From the NCBI GenBank assembly GCA_947496215.1, contig CANMCF010000027.1:1-61263 (forward strand): a DNA stretch of 61,263 nt, written 5' to 3'. This DNA comes from an uncultured Bizionia sp. (lineage in GTDB: Bacteria > Bacteroidota > Bacteroidia > Flavobacteriales > Flavobacteriaceae). The stretch's first letter is position 1. The number at the start of each line of letters is the position of its first letter. The notes below the pieces were generated by a model, which saw nothing but the letters and a program-made list of their open reading frames with translations, was not told where the DNA came from and did no database searches. A program made the position numbers and the translations under genes. Below are positions 35,848 through 44,532 of the stretch, one piece after another.

Positions 35848-37536
35848 ATGAAAAGATTATTTAAATTTTTGCTGATGATTTCTCCAGTGGCTATTTTGGC
35901 TCAAAATGCTTCCAGTACATTCAAAGTTAGTTATGATCAATATAACAATGGTGAAAAAATAAATAACGAGTTGGTTATCTTCTATGAAGACGAAATGGTC
36001 TTTTTGTCTAAGCCGGAAGATAAGATCAAGCATTATACGGATTTGAGAAACAATCAAAATATAAGTATAATTGCATATGATGGGAAAGATTTCAAAAGCT
36101 TGACACCTTTTAATACTTTGCCAAAACCAAGTTTTGAAGAGAAAAAGGAAATAATTCTTGACTATGATTGTGAATATGCTTCTTTTTCATATTTTTCAAA
36201 TAAGATAGAAGTATGGTATACCAATGAAACGGAAGCCAAAGGATCCCCTTATAGCAGGTACCTTCCCGATGACAAGGCACTTGTTTTAAAGATAAGGGTT
36301 AATGGAAACCGTGAAATCATTGCCAACTCCATAGTCAAAGAGAACGATTATAGACCTTCCTCGGTCCTTATCGAAACAGCCGAAAAAGTCAGTAAAGCAG
36401 AATTTGAAGAGATTAAAATCAATTCCAGATACAAGAGATTGCAAGTCTTTGAAAATGATACGATAAATTTCGATCCCAATATCAAGGTGCCCGAAGAAAA
36501 AATTTTGATAGGATCTGAGACCTATCATTTTTCAAAGGGGTCTGTAATTATGAAAAGAGTTCCATTGTCATCGGAATTAAGTAATAGCGGCTATGTGTTT
36601 GCCAAGTTGAATTGCAAATCCAATGGAGATGCATATGATAGAACAGGGTCGGTTTTTATCGTGCCTGTCAAGGAAAAAGGTAAGTTGTCTGTTCTGGATG
36701 CCTATTTGAATGGTTTGGAAACACTACCGGAATTCATTGATAACAATGGACAGAAATATCAAGGAATAGTCAGGGAAAAGAATTACACACCTCCTACGGA
36801 AATTCTACGCTTCTATACGTCTTTTGGTGCCGACCATTTTAACGAGAAACGTGAGATAAACAACTACGATTGGGCAAACGATGTGACATACAAGCAAGAA
36901 GTGTCTGCTTTGATTCCTTCAGGTGTAGATGAAATCTGGGTTGGTGTCTTTGTTGGGAATTATGATTCTGGAGGTCATGTGGTTAGTTTGGAGTTGGATT
37001 TTTATCCTGCGTTCAACAAAGAAGAGACAAAAAGCACAAAATATATCGAGCCATTGTTTTCCACGGTTAACACATTGGAAATGTCAGGTCAAAACTATGG
37101 AAGACTTTTTAAGAATGATACTTTGAAAGTGGAATTCGATATACCAGAAAATGTAGAAAACCTTCAATTGCTATATACGACCACGGGCCATGGAGGTTGG
37201 GGAGGAGGAGATGAGTTTAATCCTAGGTTGAATAAATTGTATGTTGATGGAAAGGAAGTTTTTAAAATAGTTCCTTGGCGTACAGATTGTGCATCGTATC
37301 GATTATCCAATCCAGCTTCAGGTAATTTTGGTAATGGATTGTCTTCTAGTGATTTGAGTCGGTCCAATTGGTGTCCAGCCACATTGACACCTCCTTACAG
37401 CATTCCATTGTCTATGCTTGAAAAAGGCAAGCATACTCTCGAGGTCGTAATCGATCAAGGTGATGATGAAGGATCCAGTACAAATCATTGGAATGTGACT
37501 GGGGTTCTCATTGGTGATGAAAAGTCTAAGAAATAG
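35848..37536 (+). CDS. PNGase F-type peptide-N-glycosidase, secreted
   Basis: The 562-residue protein has a signal peptide (about 1-18, VAILAQ). An N-terminal region of about 240 residues resembles the extra bowl-like domain of type II PNGases. Two eight-stranded beta-sandwich parts like PNGase F of Elizabethkingia follow (about 260-395 and 400-558). Diagnostic stretches are TTGHGGWGGGDEFNP (E456), FKIVPWRTDCASYRLSNP and SRSNWCPATLTPP. PNGase F releases whole N-glycans from asparagine. Divergence from a fucosidase suggests that fucosylated glycoproteins are the food. Length exceeds that of the classical 314-residue mature enzyme because of the N-domain. Confidence 0.88.
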   Translation: MKRLFKFLLMISPVAILAQNASSTFKVSYDQYNNGEKINNELVIFYEDEMVFLSKPEDKIKHYTDLRNNQNISIIAYDGKDFKSLTPFNTLPKPSFEEKKEIILDYDCEYASFSYFSNKIEVWYTNETEAKGSPYSRYLPDDKALVLKIRVNGNREIIANSIVKENDYRPSSVLIETAEKVSKAEFEEIKINSRYKRLQVFENDTINFDPNIKVPEEKILIGSETYHFSKGSVIMKRVPLSSELSNSGYVFAKLNCKSNGDAYDRTGSVFIVPVKEKGKLSVLDAYLNGLETLPEFIDNNGQKYQGIVREKNYTPPTEILRFYTSFGADHFNEKREINNYDWANDVTYKQEVSALIPSGVDEIWVGVFVGNYDSGGHVVSLELDFYPAFNKEETKSTKYIEPLFSTVNTLEMSGQNYGRLFKNDTLKVEFDIPENVENLQLLYTTTGHGGWGGGDEFNPRLNKLYVDGKEVFKIVPWRTDCASYRLSNPASGNFGNGLSSSDLSRSNWCPATLTPPYSIPLSMLEKGKHTLEVVIDQGDDEGSSTNHWNVTGVLIGDEKSKK

Positions 37537-37581
37537 AAGGTACATGTGATATCTTTCCTAACAGTTAAGATGAAAAATACA

Positions 37582-38142
37582 TTACTTGTCCTTGATCCAA
37601 TGACTTATTGGGGTTTTTACATTCTCGTTAAAAAAAATAGACTGATTTTTATTTAAAGAATACTCCACAGTCCATTTATTATTGGGTAAATCTATTCGTT
37701 TTTTTATGGAATTGCCTATTAATAGACTACCTATCATAGGTACTATTTGTTGTAATGCATTTGTTAGGGAGGTGTTTTTTTCGGAGGATTTTGAAAGTAT
37801 TCCATATTCGGAAATTAAACCGACTATGGTTCTTTGTCTGTAATTCTGAAACAGTGACTTAAAACTGTATTTTTTAGGCTTTATGGGGATGTCATTACCA
37901 AAAGAGGCCAAATAAACATTGTCAATTTCCCAAGGTCTAATGTTTTTCTTGCCCAAATTCAAGATAAAATCTAATCGATGAGTTATCTCTATCTTTATTT
38001 TTTCTGCTTCTAACTTTTTTTCTATATTTTCCTTTTGAAAATTGTACAAGAAGGGGATTATGCTAAGAAATATGGCTGACAATAAAAATAGACCAAATTT
38101 GCTATTTAAGAAAGATGAAATGGGATGGGGGTTGTTTTCCAT
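37582..38142 (-). CDS. Membrane-anchored protein of unknown function
   Basis: The 186-residue protein has one N-terminal membrane helix (about residues 13-33). A charged coiled-coil-like segment follows (about 36-54) and then a domain I do not recognise. It comes 117 bp after the EndoU gene on the same strand, so it may be the last gene of the peroxidase/radical-enzyme operon or may use its own promoter. The gap holds TTTGGAGATA on the minus strand, but no perfect -7 box. Confidence 0.6.
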   Translation of the reverse strand: MENNPHPISSFLNSKFGLFLLSAIFLSIIPFLYNFQKENIEKKLEAEKIKIEITHRLDFILNLGKKNIRPWEIDNVYLASFGNDIPIKPKKYSFKSLFQNYRQRTIVGLISEYGILSKSSEKNTSLTNALQQIVPMIGSLLIGNSIKKRIDLPNNKWTVEYSLNKNQSIFFNENVKTPISHWIKDK

Positions 38143-38259
38143 AATGGTTGCGTGTTAAAATAAAAAGAGAAGTGTTAAGAATTTCGAATTCATATCTCCA
38201 AACAGCAATGCCGTTCGTCGCTTTCCCACTTAAGCTAAACAACTTCTCCAGTATGAGTT

Positions 38260-39588
38260 TTATTGGAAGTTTATGACCTGCCCTTCAAATACACGTTCGT
38301 ATTTCACAGAAGCGATCAATAAATCTTCAGCATCTAACAACTCTATGCGTCCACCTTTGTTTCCTAGTTGTATGGAGTGTTCGGAATTGTAAGATAGTAA
38401 AAATATCGATGAGCTGTTGGCTTCGATGTCACCATTGAGAAAGAACTTTCTACCCATGCGATCCCTAAGGTACCACTCGGTCAATGTGATTGTTTCATTG
38501 GTATTGTTTCTAATGGTAACGGATTCTTTGTTGTGATCTGGACCTGGCGGGTTGACCAGAGCGGATTCTATGGAGATTTCCCCATCATTTATCAAAGATC
38601 GACTTACATTCAACTCTATGACCGGTTGATCACCATTGACCAAATTTGAGTTGTCGTTACCTTCATACATGGGGAAGAACGATCTTACGTGGTTACCTCT
38701 ACTTCCATTCTGTTCTATGTTGCGATACATGACAAGACTATAGTTTCCTCCTGCCATTTGAACCGGCTTCCTGTCATTGGAAGAAAATAGTCCTTTTTTG
38801 CTTTGGTAATAGGCGACAGTTCCCAAGGCCATCTCGCATTCCGGACTGGAACCGACGAAGAAGCCGCCACGAGGCTTGAACAATTCGGCAATGATATCTC
38901 CGTTTATGTCCTTGTGATTCCACAACATCTGTAACGTCACGACATTTGGATTGTCTGGACCTTCATTGTTGTTCAGGCCATAGTTGTAACCCATGAAATT
39001 GACCCGTCCTGTGGATTCGTCCAAATGAAATTTAATCCAGTTGTGATATCCGGAAATTGTTCCCAAGGAAGAGGCTCCACCATGTTTTGGATTGTATTTT
39101 CCCTCTCCGACAAATACATGCTCAAAGCCGGAGGCATAATGCGTCGATCTTCCTTTGAACCAATTGGTGTACGTTCTAAACCAAATTTCGAACAATTCGG
39201 ATTCAAATTTGGATTCGATGTCTATGTTCAAATCGTTTTTCAAGTACTGGATGCAAGTCTTGATGACATTCGTGTCTTTTATTTTTGAAAGAAAGTCCAT
39301 TCCTTCTTGAATCTCATGGTCGGTCACCTCTTCTTCATATCTATAATTGACGAGGTAATTGTTCAACAGTGATATGTAACCCCTGTTTATGTCGGAATTC
39401 AACTTGGATCGGTTTACTTTTTCGAAAAGAGGGAATTGCGCCAAATCGATTTGGCGCTTTCCATTGGCCCTAACTTGTTCATCGAGCAATATGTCTGCTT
39501 TCGGATTCGCGTAATCTCCCGAGGAGGTCTTTCTGGATACTGAAAATCTGTTTTCATCGTTATCCCATAATTTCTTATAAATGCTCAT
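38260..39588 (-). CDS. EndoU (XendoU-like) endoribonuclease with lamin-tail-like C-terminus
   Basis: The 442-residue protein has no signal peptide or membrane helix. Residues about 30-305 match the eukaryote-type EndoU family. SGFEHVFVGE supplies E156, H157 and E162; YHNW supplies H182; and FKPRGGFFVGSSPECEMAL supplies a likely catalytic K238. In XendoU the corresponding two histidines and lysine cut RNA at uridines, leaving 2',3'-cyclic phosphate. Residues about 315-442 form a beta-rich domain with VTIRNNTNETITLTEWYL, like a lamin-tail domain. The gene starts 13 bp after the DyP-radical-enzyme fusion. A cytosolic RNase or a contact-delivered toxin are both possible. Confidence 0.82.
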   Translation of the reverse strand: MSIYKKLWDNDENRFSVSRKTSSGDYANPKADILLDEQVRANGKRQIDLAQFPLFEKVNRSKLNSDINRGYISLLNNYLVNYRYEEEVTDHEIQEGMDFLSKIKDTNVIKTCIQYLKNDLNIDIESKFESELFEIWFRTYTNWFKGRSTHYASGFEHVFVGEGKYNPKHGGASSLGTISGYHNWIKFHLDESTGRVNFMGYNYGLNNNEGPDNPNVVTLQMLWNHKDINGDIIAELFKPRGGFFVGSSPECEMALGTVAYYQSKKGLFSSNDRKPVQMAGGNYSLVMYRNIEQNGSRGNHVRSFFPMYEGNDNSNLVNGDQPVIELNVSRSLINDGEISIESALVNPPGPDHNKESVTIRNNTNETITLTEWYLRDRMGRKFFLNGDIEANSSSIFLLSYNSEHSIQLGNKGGRIELLDAEDLLIASVKYERVFEGQVINFQ

Positions 39589-39601
39589 AATGTGTCTGGT
39601 T

Positions 39602-42600
39602 TTAAAAGTATAGTGCGCGTTCGGTTTGATCTTTTTGTTGTTCGGGAGGAAGCGTTATGAAGAATGAGTTCCAACCTCCAACGCGACATTGCAGATGGCT
39701 GTATTTCTTTAAATCTTCGATGGGGCGTTCTCCAAAACGCACCTTTTGCCCAACATTGAAGGCTTCTCTTGTTTCCAGTGTTGAGAGTACACTAATGGTG
39801 AGGATATTTCCATTGGAGGCAATCCAGTTTTCCAATATCTTTACGAAAAAGCCTGTTTCTTGCTTTGTGCCATCCACTCTTATGTCAGTAACGACACCAC
39901 CTCCGAACCTGTCAAGCCTTTGCTTTTTTATGGATTCGAAAACCGCCTTCAGGCTGGATGTCGCCGTGCCGCTATATGGTGAGAAATTCGGAGATACGGG
40001 TTGGTTTGCCAATCTTCCGTCCGAAGAGGCATTGACTCCTTTCCCCATGGAGGAATATTGTCCGAAGGTACCACTGCCATAGGTGAAATGTAAATTGAAT
40101 CGCTCTCCCAACGATGTTTTGAGGGAAGGGCCGAAATAATTGGCCAATTGTCTTATTTTCCTTGCTTCTTCGTCATCTTCATCCGCCAAGTATCCTTTCT
40201 TCACCAGGGAGATTGAAGTCTCGCAAGCCGTTTGCCAGAAATCCATCAATGTGCTACAAATGGCATCAACCTCCTTATTGGCGTTTCCGAATTTTGGTGC
40301 ATTGAACAGGAAGTCTCTTCTCATGCGTTCAAACTTTGAAATTTGCTCTAAGTCATTTCCGGTTCCATCGGCATATTCAGGTCTTACCTTACCTTGTCCA
40401 TAATTTGCCTTTAGAGCTTCAAGAACCTCTTCGAGGGTATACTTCTCCTCTTCGAATACAAATTGTTTTATGGCCATTAATGAATTGGCCAGATTTGGAA
40501 CTGCAAAGGCTAGGAAACTACCAATGTTGTACTCTGCTCCACCTTCTGTCTGGTCTTTTCCGGATTCGATGCATCCATCCAGCAACAGTGACAATATTGG
40601 ACTTTTGCTGACTCCGGAAGGAAGAAGGAAGAAATTGGCGATGCTGAAGGCTACATTGTCAGCAAAAAACTGGATGTGGGTCTTTACATTGTCCAATAGC
40701 TGATCGAAACTTTTTATCTGTGAAACATGAGGTGTCCTGATGCTGTTTTTTATACCTCTTAAAAATTGACTGTCTTGACTGTATTTGCAACCTTCGTTGA
40801 GAGAACACTCTAGTACGGTCAACATGTTTATCATCCCGAAGGTAAAGGTGTTTTTGCCATTTAGGACCATTTCCCAACAGCCGGCATTGCAATAATCCAA
40901 GGCTTCTTCCTTTGGAATGTCGTTTTCGACAAGTCCATTGACTATTGTTTCATCATTGTATATGATCGGCAATCCGGCTTTGCTTGTCTTCAAAGTACTT
41001 TCGATGGCTTCCAAAACGGTTTTGGGTGTTTTGCCATGAATGCGAACATTTAGTGTCGGTGTGCAAAGGCCAGTGGCTCCGACTGCTTTTAAAAAGAGCA
41101 ATGTGGTTTTGTTGCAGGCATCTTCTCCTTCTTTGGTTTGGCCGCCAATGATGATGTTTTGGATAAAGTTGTTGCAGCTGGCAACTTGATCCAGATAGAT
41201 CGGTCTGGTCCCTATGCCTGTTCCATAGTTCAAAAAGTCCTGAGACAGTAGGTTGGCAGGGTTGTTGTTTAATCGCGAAGCACATTTCAAAAGAAAGCAC
41301 TCGACTAGTTCCAAGGCTTTTTCTTCGGTGATCTCATTATTGTCAAGATCGTTCTCAAGGTATTCATTAAGTACTTGATCGAGCCTACCCAGTGAATTGA
41401 AAACGGAGTCCACTGTTTGTGCCAAGTGTAGAAAATAGATGAATTGAAGTGCTTCATGAAAGGTTCTCGCAGGACTGGAAGGTATGCGTTTGCAGATGTC
41501 TATAATTTCTAGATAATCAGTCAGGTACGGCGTTTTCTTTCCTTCTTTTTCAATGTTGTCCACCAATTCCTGATATTTCGAGGCACAGGTCTCGGCATAG
41601 GTTACGATGGCCTCGCAAGAAATTATGATGGCCTCGAAAAGTTCCTTGTTGCTTGGATTGGTGCTTTCTCTCAATTCTTTGATGTATGGAGTCAGTCCTT
41701 TTTTCATCACTCTGGAAAAATTAGGAACCGTATGGCCAAAAACCGAAGAGGCATCTCGGTTGCAGAATGCGGAAGCCCTTGTTTCTTCTGGAGTCAAATA
41801 ATCAGGAAATCGTTTTCCAAGACCGACGGAACCCATGGGAAGCACTCCTGCAATCAATTCGCCATCCTCTATTTTGAATGTGTTTTTCGAAGTTACGAGT
41901 GTATTCATCATTTCCTTGAAGGCCAAAGCCCTTCGTATGATGATGCTTTCATTTTCACAGCCTTTGTGAATCTGAAAAATATTTGGGAGTTGATCGTCTT
42001 GGATCCAATCTGCTCTTCTATCTTCGAAAGCACGATCCAATATGCCATCTCTTAGATTTAATGTTCTTGCCGTCGATGGATTTCCGACTGGGTATCTTGA
42101 GTCTTCCATAGATGATGACAATGTCTTGAAAAAGGAGATTGACGGAGCAAACAAGTATTCTCCTCCTTTGAGTGTTACCAGTTTTTCCAAGCTGTATTCC
42201 GTTTTGGTGGTTCCGTCATTGAAATTGAAACGTCTGTTGTTGCCATTGCCAATTAAAGGATCTATTCCTGTGTGGGATGAAGGAAAGTCTTGATTGTTGG
42301 CAACTTTCTCTTGTACGTGTTCAAATTGATTTTCTATGCTATTCATAAACCCTATGAAAAGCAAGCCTACACCGCTGTCTGGCTTGTTGTCGTCGTCTTT
42401 GTGAATGTCATCGGTCCTGTCTCCATAGGACACGGAGCGCCTTAGTATCCTCCAATCTTTTTCTTCTCCGAATTTTCTGGGATTCACTTTTCTGCCATGG
42501 GCGTGGAAAGGACATTTGGATCCGGAAAAATCCTCATCGTAATTAAAATCGTTGGATGTTTCTATTTGGTTGTTCGCCAGTGCAGTACCATCTCTTCGCC

Positions 42601-43402
42601 ATCCAAATATGTGACTGGCTATGTCCTCTTTGTCGGTATTGACGTTTTTGGCAATTCTATTTATTTCCGAATAGAATGTTTTCACATGCTGTTCGTATTT
42701 TCTGTAAACGATGAAACTTCCATAGGCGTTTGGTATATTGGGATCCGAGGTCAATACCAGTTCTTTGGGTGCTGAAGCATCAAAATTCAAAGCTGGTCCA
42801 TTCTTTTCAATGTCCGAGGTCATGAAAAGAGGTTGGCTTTTGCCATCTTGAAACCCAAAATGACCTATGGCTACATCATCTTTGCTTTTTATGATGTTGC
42901 CGTGTTCAATGTGAATGGATTTTATGCTTTTAAAAGTTTCAATAAAACTGACGATATTGTTTGTATCCTCCTCCAAGTGTTCAATAGAATCATTGGATAT
43001 GGATACCAAGACATCCAGATCGTTTGCATAGGGTGCTTCGTAACCGGTAATGTCGTCTAATAACCCTTGTCTGTTTTTCATTCCCGTTTTGTAGGCCACA
43101 TCACCAGGTATTTTATCATTTGAAAATCCTAGTTTTCCATAACCGGATGCAGAGATATAGACATTGAAGATGGATAGGTTCCCATCGTTCAATCCGAGTT
43201 TGAAATTGGAACTCATTTCCAATTGTTCTTTAAATGACGTCAAGGGAAGTTTGCCTACCAACTTTTTGTTGACTTCAACATCATCTCCCAGTTCCAGGCA
43301 AATGAGTGTTTTGTTTACTCTTCCAATGCCTTTAAGGATATTTGCTTGGATGTTGTCGAACCATATTTCGTTTTCTGATAATCCTTTGTGTTTTGTTTTC
43401 AT
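39602..43402 (-). CDS. Fusion of DyP-type haem peroxidase and glycyl-radical enzyme
   Basis: One uninterrupted 1266-residue frame. Residues 1-430 are a DyP-type peroxidase: GFQDG (183-187, distal aspartate D186), CPFHAHGRKVNPR (297-309, probable proximal haem ligand H302), RRSVSYG (321-327) and LLFIGF...QFEHVQE. Residues about 480-1266 are a full-length glycyl-radical enzyme of the PFL/diol-dehydratase group: DGELIAG near the start, active-site CNAGCWE (C842, E844) and the radical loop CRVGGWNSFF (G1243) near the end. The loop has tryptophan where tyrosine is usual. There is no signal peptide. The start overlaps the FGE-like gene by 4 bases and EndoU follows after 13 bp. The substrate is unknown. 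No activating radical-SAM enzyme is in the window. Confidence 0.88.
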   Translation of the reverse strand: MKTKHKGLSENEIWFDNIQANILKGIGRVNKTLICLELGDDVEVNKKLVGKLPLTSFKEQLEMSSNFKLGLNDGNLSIFNVYISASGYGKLGFSNDKIPGDVAYKTGMKNRQGLLDDITGYEAPYANDLDVLVSISNDSIEHLEEDTNNIVSFIETFKSIKSIHIEHGNIIKSKDDVAIGHFGFQDGKSQPLFMTSDIEKNGPALNFDASAPKELVLTSDPNIPNAYGSFIVYRKYEQHVKTFYSEINRIAKNVNTDKEDIASHIFGWRRDGTALANNQIETSNDFNYDEDFSGSKCPFHAHGRKVNPRKFGEEKDWRILRRSVSYGDRTDDIHKDDDNKPDSGVGLLFIGFMNSIENQFEHVQEKVANNQDFPSSHTGIDPLIGNGNNRRFNFNDGTTKTEYSLEKLVTLKGGEYLFAPSISFFKTLSSSMEDSRYPVGNPSTARTLNLRDGILDRAFEDRRADWIQDDQLPNIFQIHKGCENESIIIRRALAFKEMMNTLVTSKNTFKIEDGELIAGVLPMGSVGLGKRFPDYLTPEETRASAFCNRDASSVFGHTVPNFSRVMKKGLTPYIKELRESTNPSNKELFEAIIISCEAIVTYAETCASKYQELVDNIEKEGKKTPYLTDYLEIIDICKRIPSSPARTFHEALQFIYFLHLAQTVDSVFNSLGRLDQVLNEYLENDLDNNEITEEKALELVECFLLKCASRLNNNPANLLSQDFLNYGTGIGTRPIYLDQVASCNNFIQNIIIGGQTKEGEDACNKTTLLFLKAVGATGLCTPTLNVRIHGKTPKTVLEAIESTLKTSKAGLPIIYNDETIVNGLVENDIPKEEALDYCNAGCWEMVLNGKNTFTFGMINMLTVLECSLNEGCKYSQDSQFLRGIKNSIRTPHVSQIKSFDQLLDNVKTHIQFFADNVAFSIANFFLLPSGVSKSPILSLLLDGCIESGKDQTEGGAEYNIGSFLAFAVPNLANSLMAIKQFVFEEEKYTLEEVLEALKANYGQGKVRPEYADGTGNDLEQISKFERMRRDFLFNAPKFGNANKEVDAICSTLMDFWQTACETSISLVKKGYLADEDDEEARKIRQLANYFGPSLKTSLGERFNLHFTYGSGTFGQYSSMGKGVNASSDGRLANQPVSPNFSPYSGTATSSLKAVFESIKKQRLDRFGGGVVTDIRVDGTKQETGFFVKILENWIASNGNILTISVLSTLETREAFNVGQKVRFGERPIEDLKKYSHLQCRVGGWNSFFITLPPEQQKDQTERALYF

Positions 43403-44373
43403 CTTTTAGTCCTTTTAATTCTGAAACCTACGTTTATCGCTGAGGTGTATTTTAATTGGCTTGTGGTGATGGATTCCTTGTTTAAAGGAAGTTTTCGTCG
43501 TTTGCTAACCCTTAGGAATGGCATTTCCCAATCGAAGCCCCCGCCTCTAATTACTTTCTCTTGTATTGGAGCGTTGCTTTTGTGTTCTGGGTTTACAGAG
43601 TCGTCAATTGTGTAGGGAGCGTAAGTGTCCGAAACCCATTCCCACACATTTCCTGTCATATCATATAGACCAAAAGGGTTTGCATTGAACGATCCTACGG
43701 GAGACAACAAGGCGTGACGGTCTTCATATTCCAACAGTACAGGGTATTTCCATTTTGGGAATCGTTCTTTGAATGTTGCATCCGCAATGTTTCCCCCATT
43801 CATCGCATTAGGGATGTCGTTACCCCAAGCATATTTGTTTTTACCGGAAAAACCTGCGGCATATTCCCACTCGGCTTCAGTAGGAAGTGCATAATCGTAT
43901 TTGGAATCAATGCTGTTGAGCCATCTGCAAAATGCATTGGCGTCATTCCAAGAAACGTGCACTACCGGGGTGTCGTCCTTTTGTTCGAAACCAAGGTTTT
44001 TCCAAATGAGTGTTTTGTCAAACCCCCAAGTATTGGTACTATCGTTGTACTTGCCATAAGAGCCGGTACCATCTACTTCAGCCTCTGTCTCATAGTCTGT
44101 ATTTTCGACAAAGACCTTGAACTGCCTATTGGTTATTTCAAATTTTGACAATTCAAAATCAGAAGTAAAGGAAACAGGATGCATCGGGGATTCGTCCTTA
44201 TACCATTCAGGATGCTGTTCTGGCGGTATTGATAGGTAGTAGTCGCTTCCAATTATGAATTCACCTTTCGGAATGGTTGAAAACTCCAAATCCAACAATT
44301 GCATTTGTTTTTTGTTTACATCGTTGGCGCATGAACATAGAATGATTAAAAGTAGTGTGACAAGTGTTTTCAT
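43399..44373 (-). CDS. FGE/SUMF1-like lipoprotein lacking the catalytic cysteines
   Basis: The 324-residue protein has a lipoprotein signal (LLLIILCSCAND). An FGE-sulfatase/SUMF1 fold follows: IPKGEFIIGSDYY, FEITNRQFKVFVENTDY, LPTEAEWEYAA (about 160-170), NPFGLYDMTGNVWEWVSDTY and GFRIKR at the end. True formylglycine-generating enzymes carry two cysteines in RGGSFxCxxxxC. Here the segment is RGGGFDWEMPFLRV, with neither. So it is not a canonical sulfatase-activating enzyme; SUMF1-like proteins without those cysteines serve other roles. It is the first gene of the operon and, as a lipoprotein, is exported while the next two products appear cytosolic. Confidence 0.82.
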   Translation of the reverse strand: MKTLVTLLLIILCSCANDVNKKQMQLLDLEFSTIPKGEFIIGSDYYLSIPPEQHPEWYKDESPMHPVSFTSDFELSKFEITNRQFKVFVENTDYETEAEVDGTGSYGKYNDSTNTWGFDKTLIWKNLGFEQKDDTPVVHVSWNDANAFCRWLNSIDSKYDYALPTEAEWEYAAGFSGKNKYAWGNDIPNAMNGGNIADATFKERFPKWKYPVLLEYEDRHALLSPVGSFNANPFGLYDMTGNVWEWVSDTYAPYTIDDSVNPEHKSNAPIQEKVIRGGGFDWEMPFLRVSKRRKLPLNKESITTSQLKYTSAINVGFRIKRTKR

Positions 44374-44391
44374 ATGCTAATAATTGATTCT

Positions 44392-44440
44392 CAAAACTAA
44401 ATGGAAACATGGTGCGAAGGAATACCCGATAACAGGTATT
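44392..44440 (-). promoter_or_regulatory. -7 box and palindrome before the FGE/DyP-GRE/EndoU operon
   Basis: Minus-strand TAGTTTTG (44392-44399) is a perfect -7 box, giving a leader of about 10-12 nt. An inverted repeat AATACC (44421-44426) / GGTATT (44435-44440) lies 22-41 bp upstream, where a -33 element would be, and could be an operator. Confidence 0.55.
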
Positions 44441-44501
44441 TTCATTTCAGGAAGATGATTGTCATACTGTCTTCAAGGCAGGTTTCATAGGGGTATTCCT
44501 T
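44417..44501. repeat. 11-bp inverted repeat in the divergent promoter region
   Basis: AAGGAATACCC (44417-44427) and GGGTATTCCTT (44491-44501) are perfect reverse complements, 63 bp apart. A related GAGTATCCTTC (44584-44594) directly abuts the -7 box of the SH3 gene, and a GGTATT half lies at 44435. The four elements cover both divergent promoters. Confidence 0.5.
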
Positions 44502-44532
44502 GCTTTTCATCGGTTTGTTCTGGGTTTCCGAA

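Noticed and set aside
39602-43402. Encapsulin cargo system built on the DyP domain.
   Set aside because: DyP proteins are common encapsulin cargo, but no shell-protein gene is present and the DyP part lacks a free C-terminal targeting peptide because the radical enzyme follows it.
43399-44373. Annotation as a true formylglycine-generating (sulfatase-activating) enzyme.
   Set aside because: Both catalytic cysteines are missing from the RGGGFDWEMPFL segment, and no clear cysteine-type sulfatase is encoded in the window.
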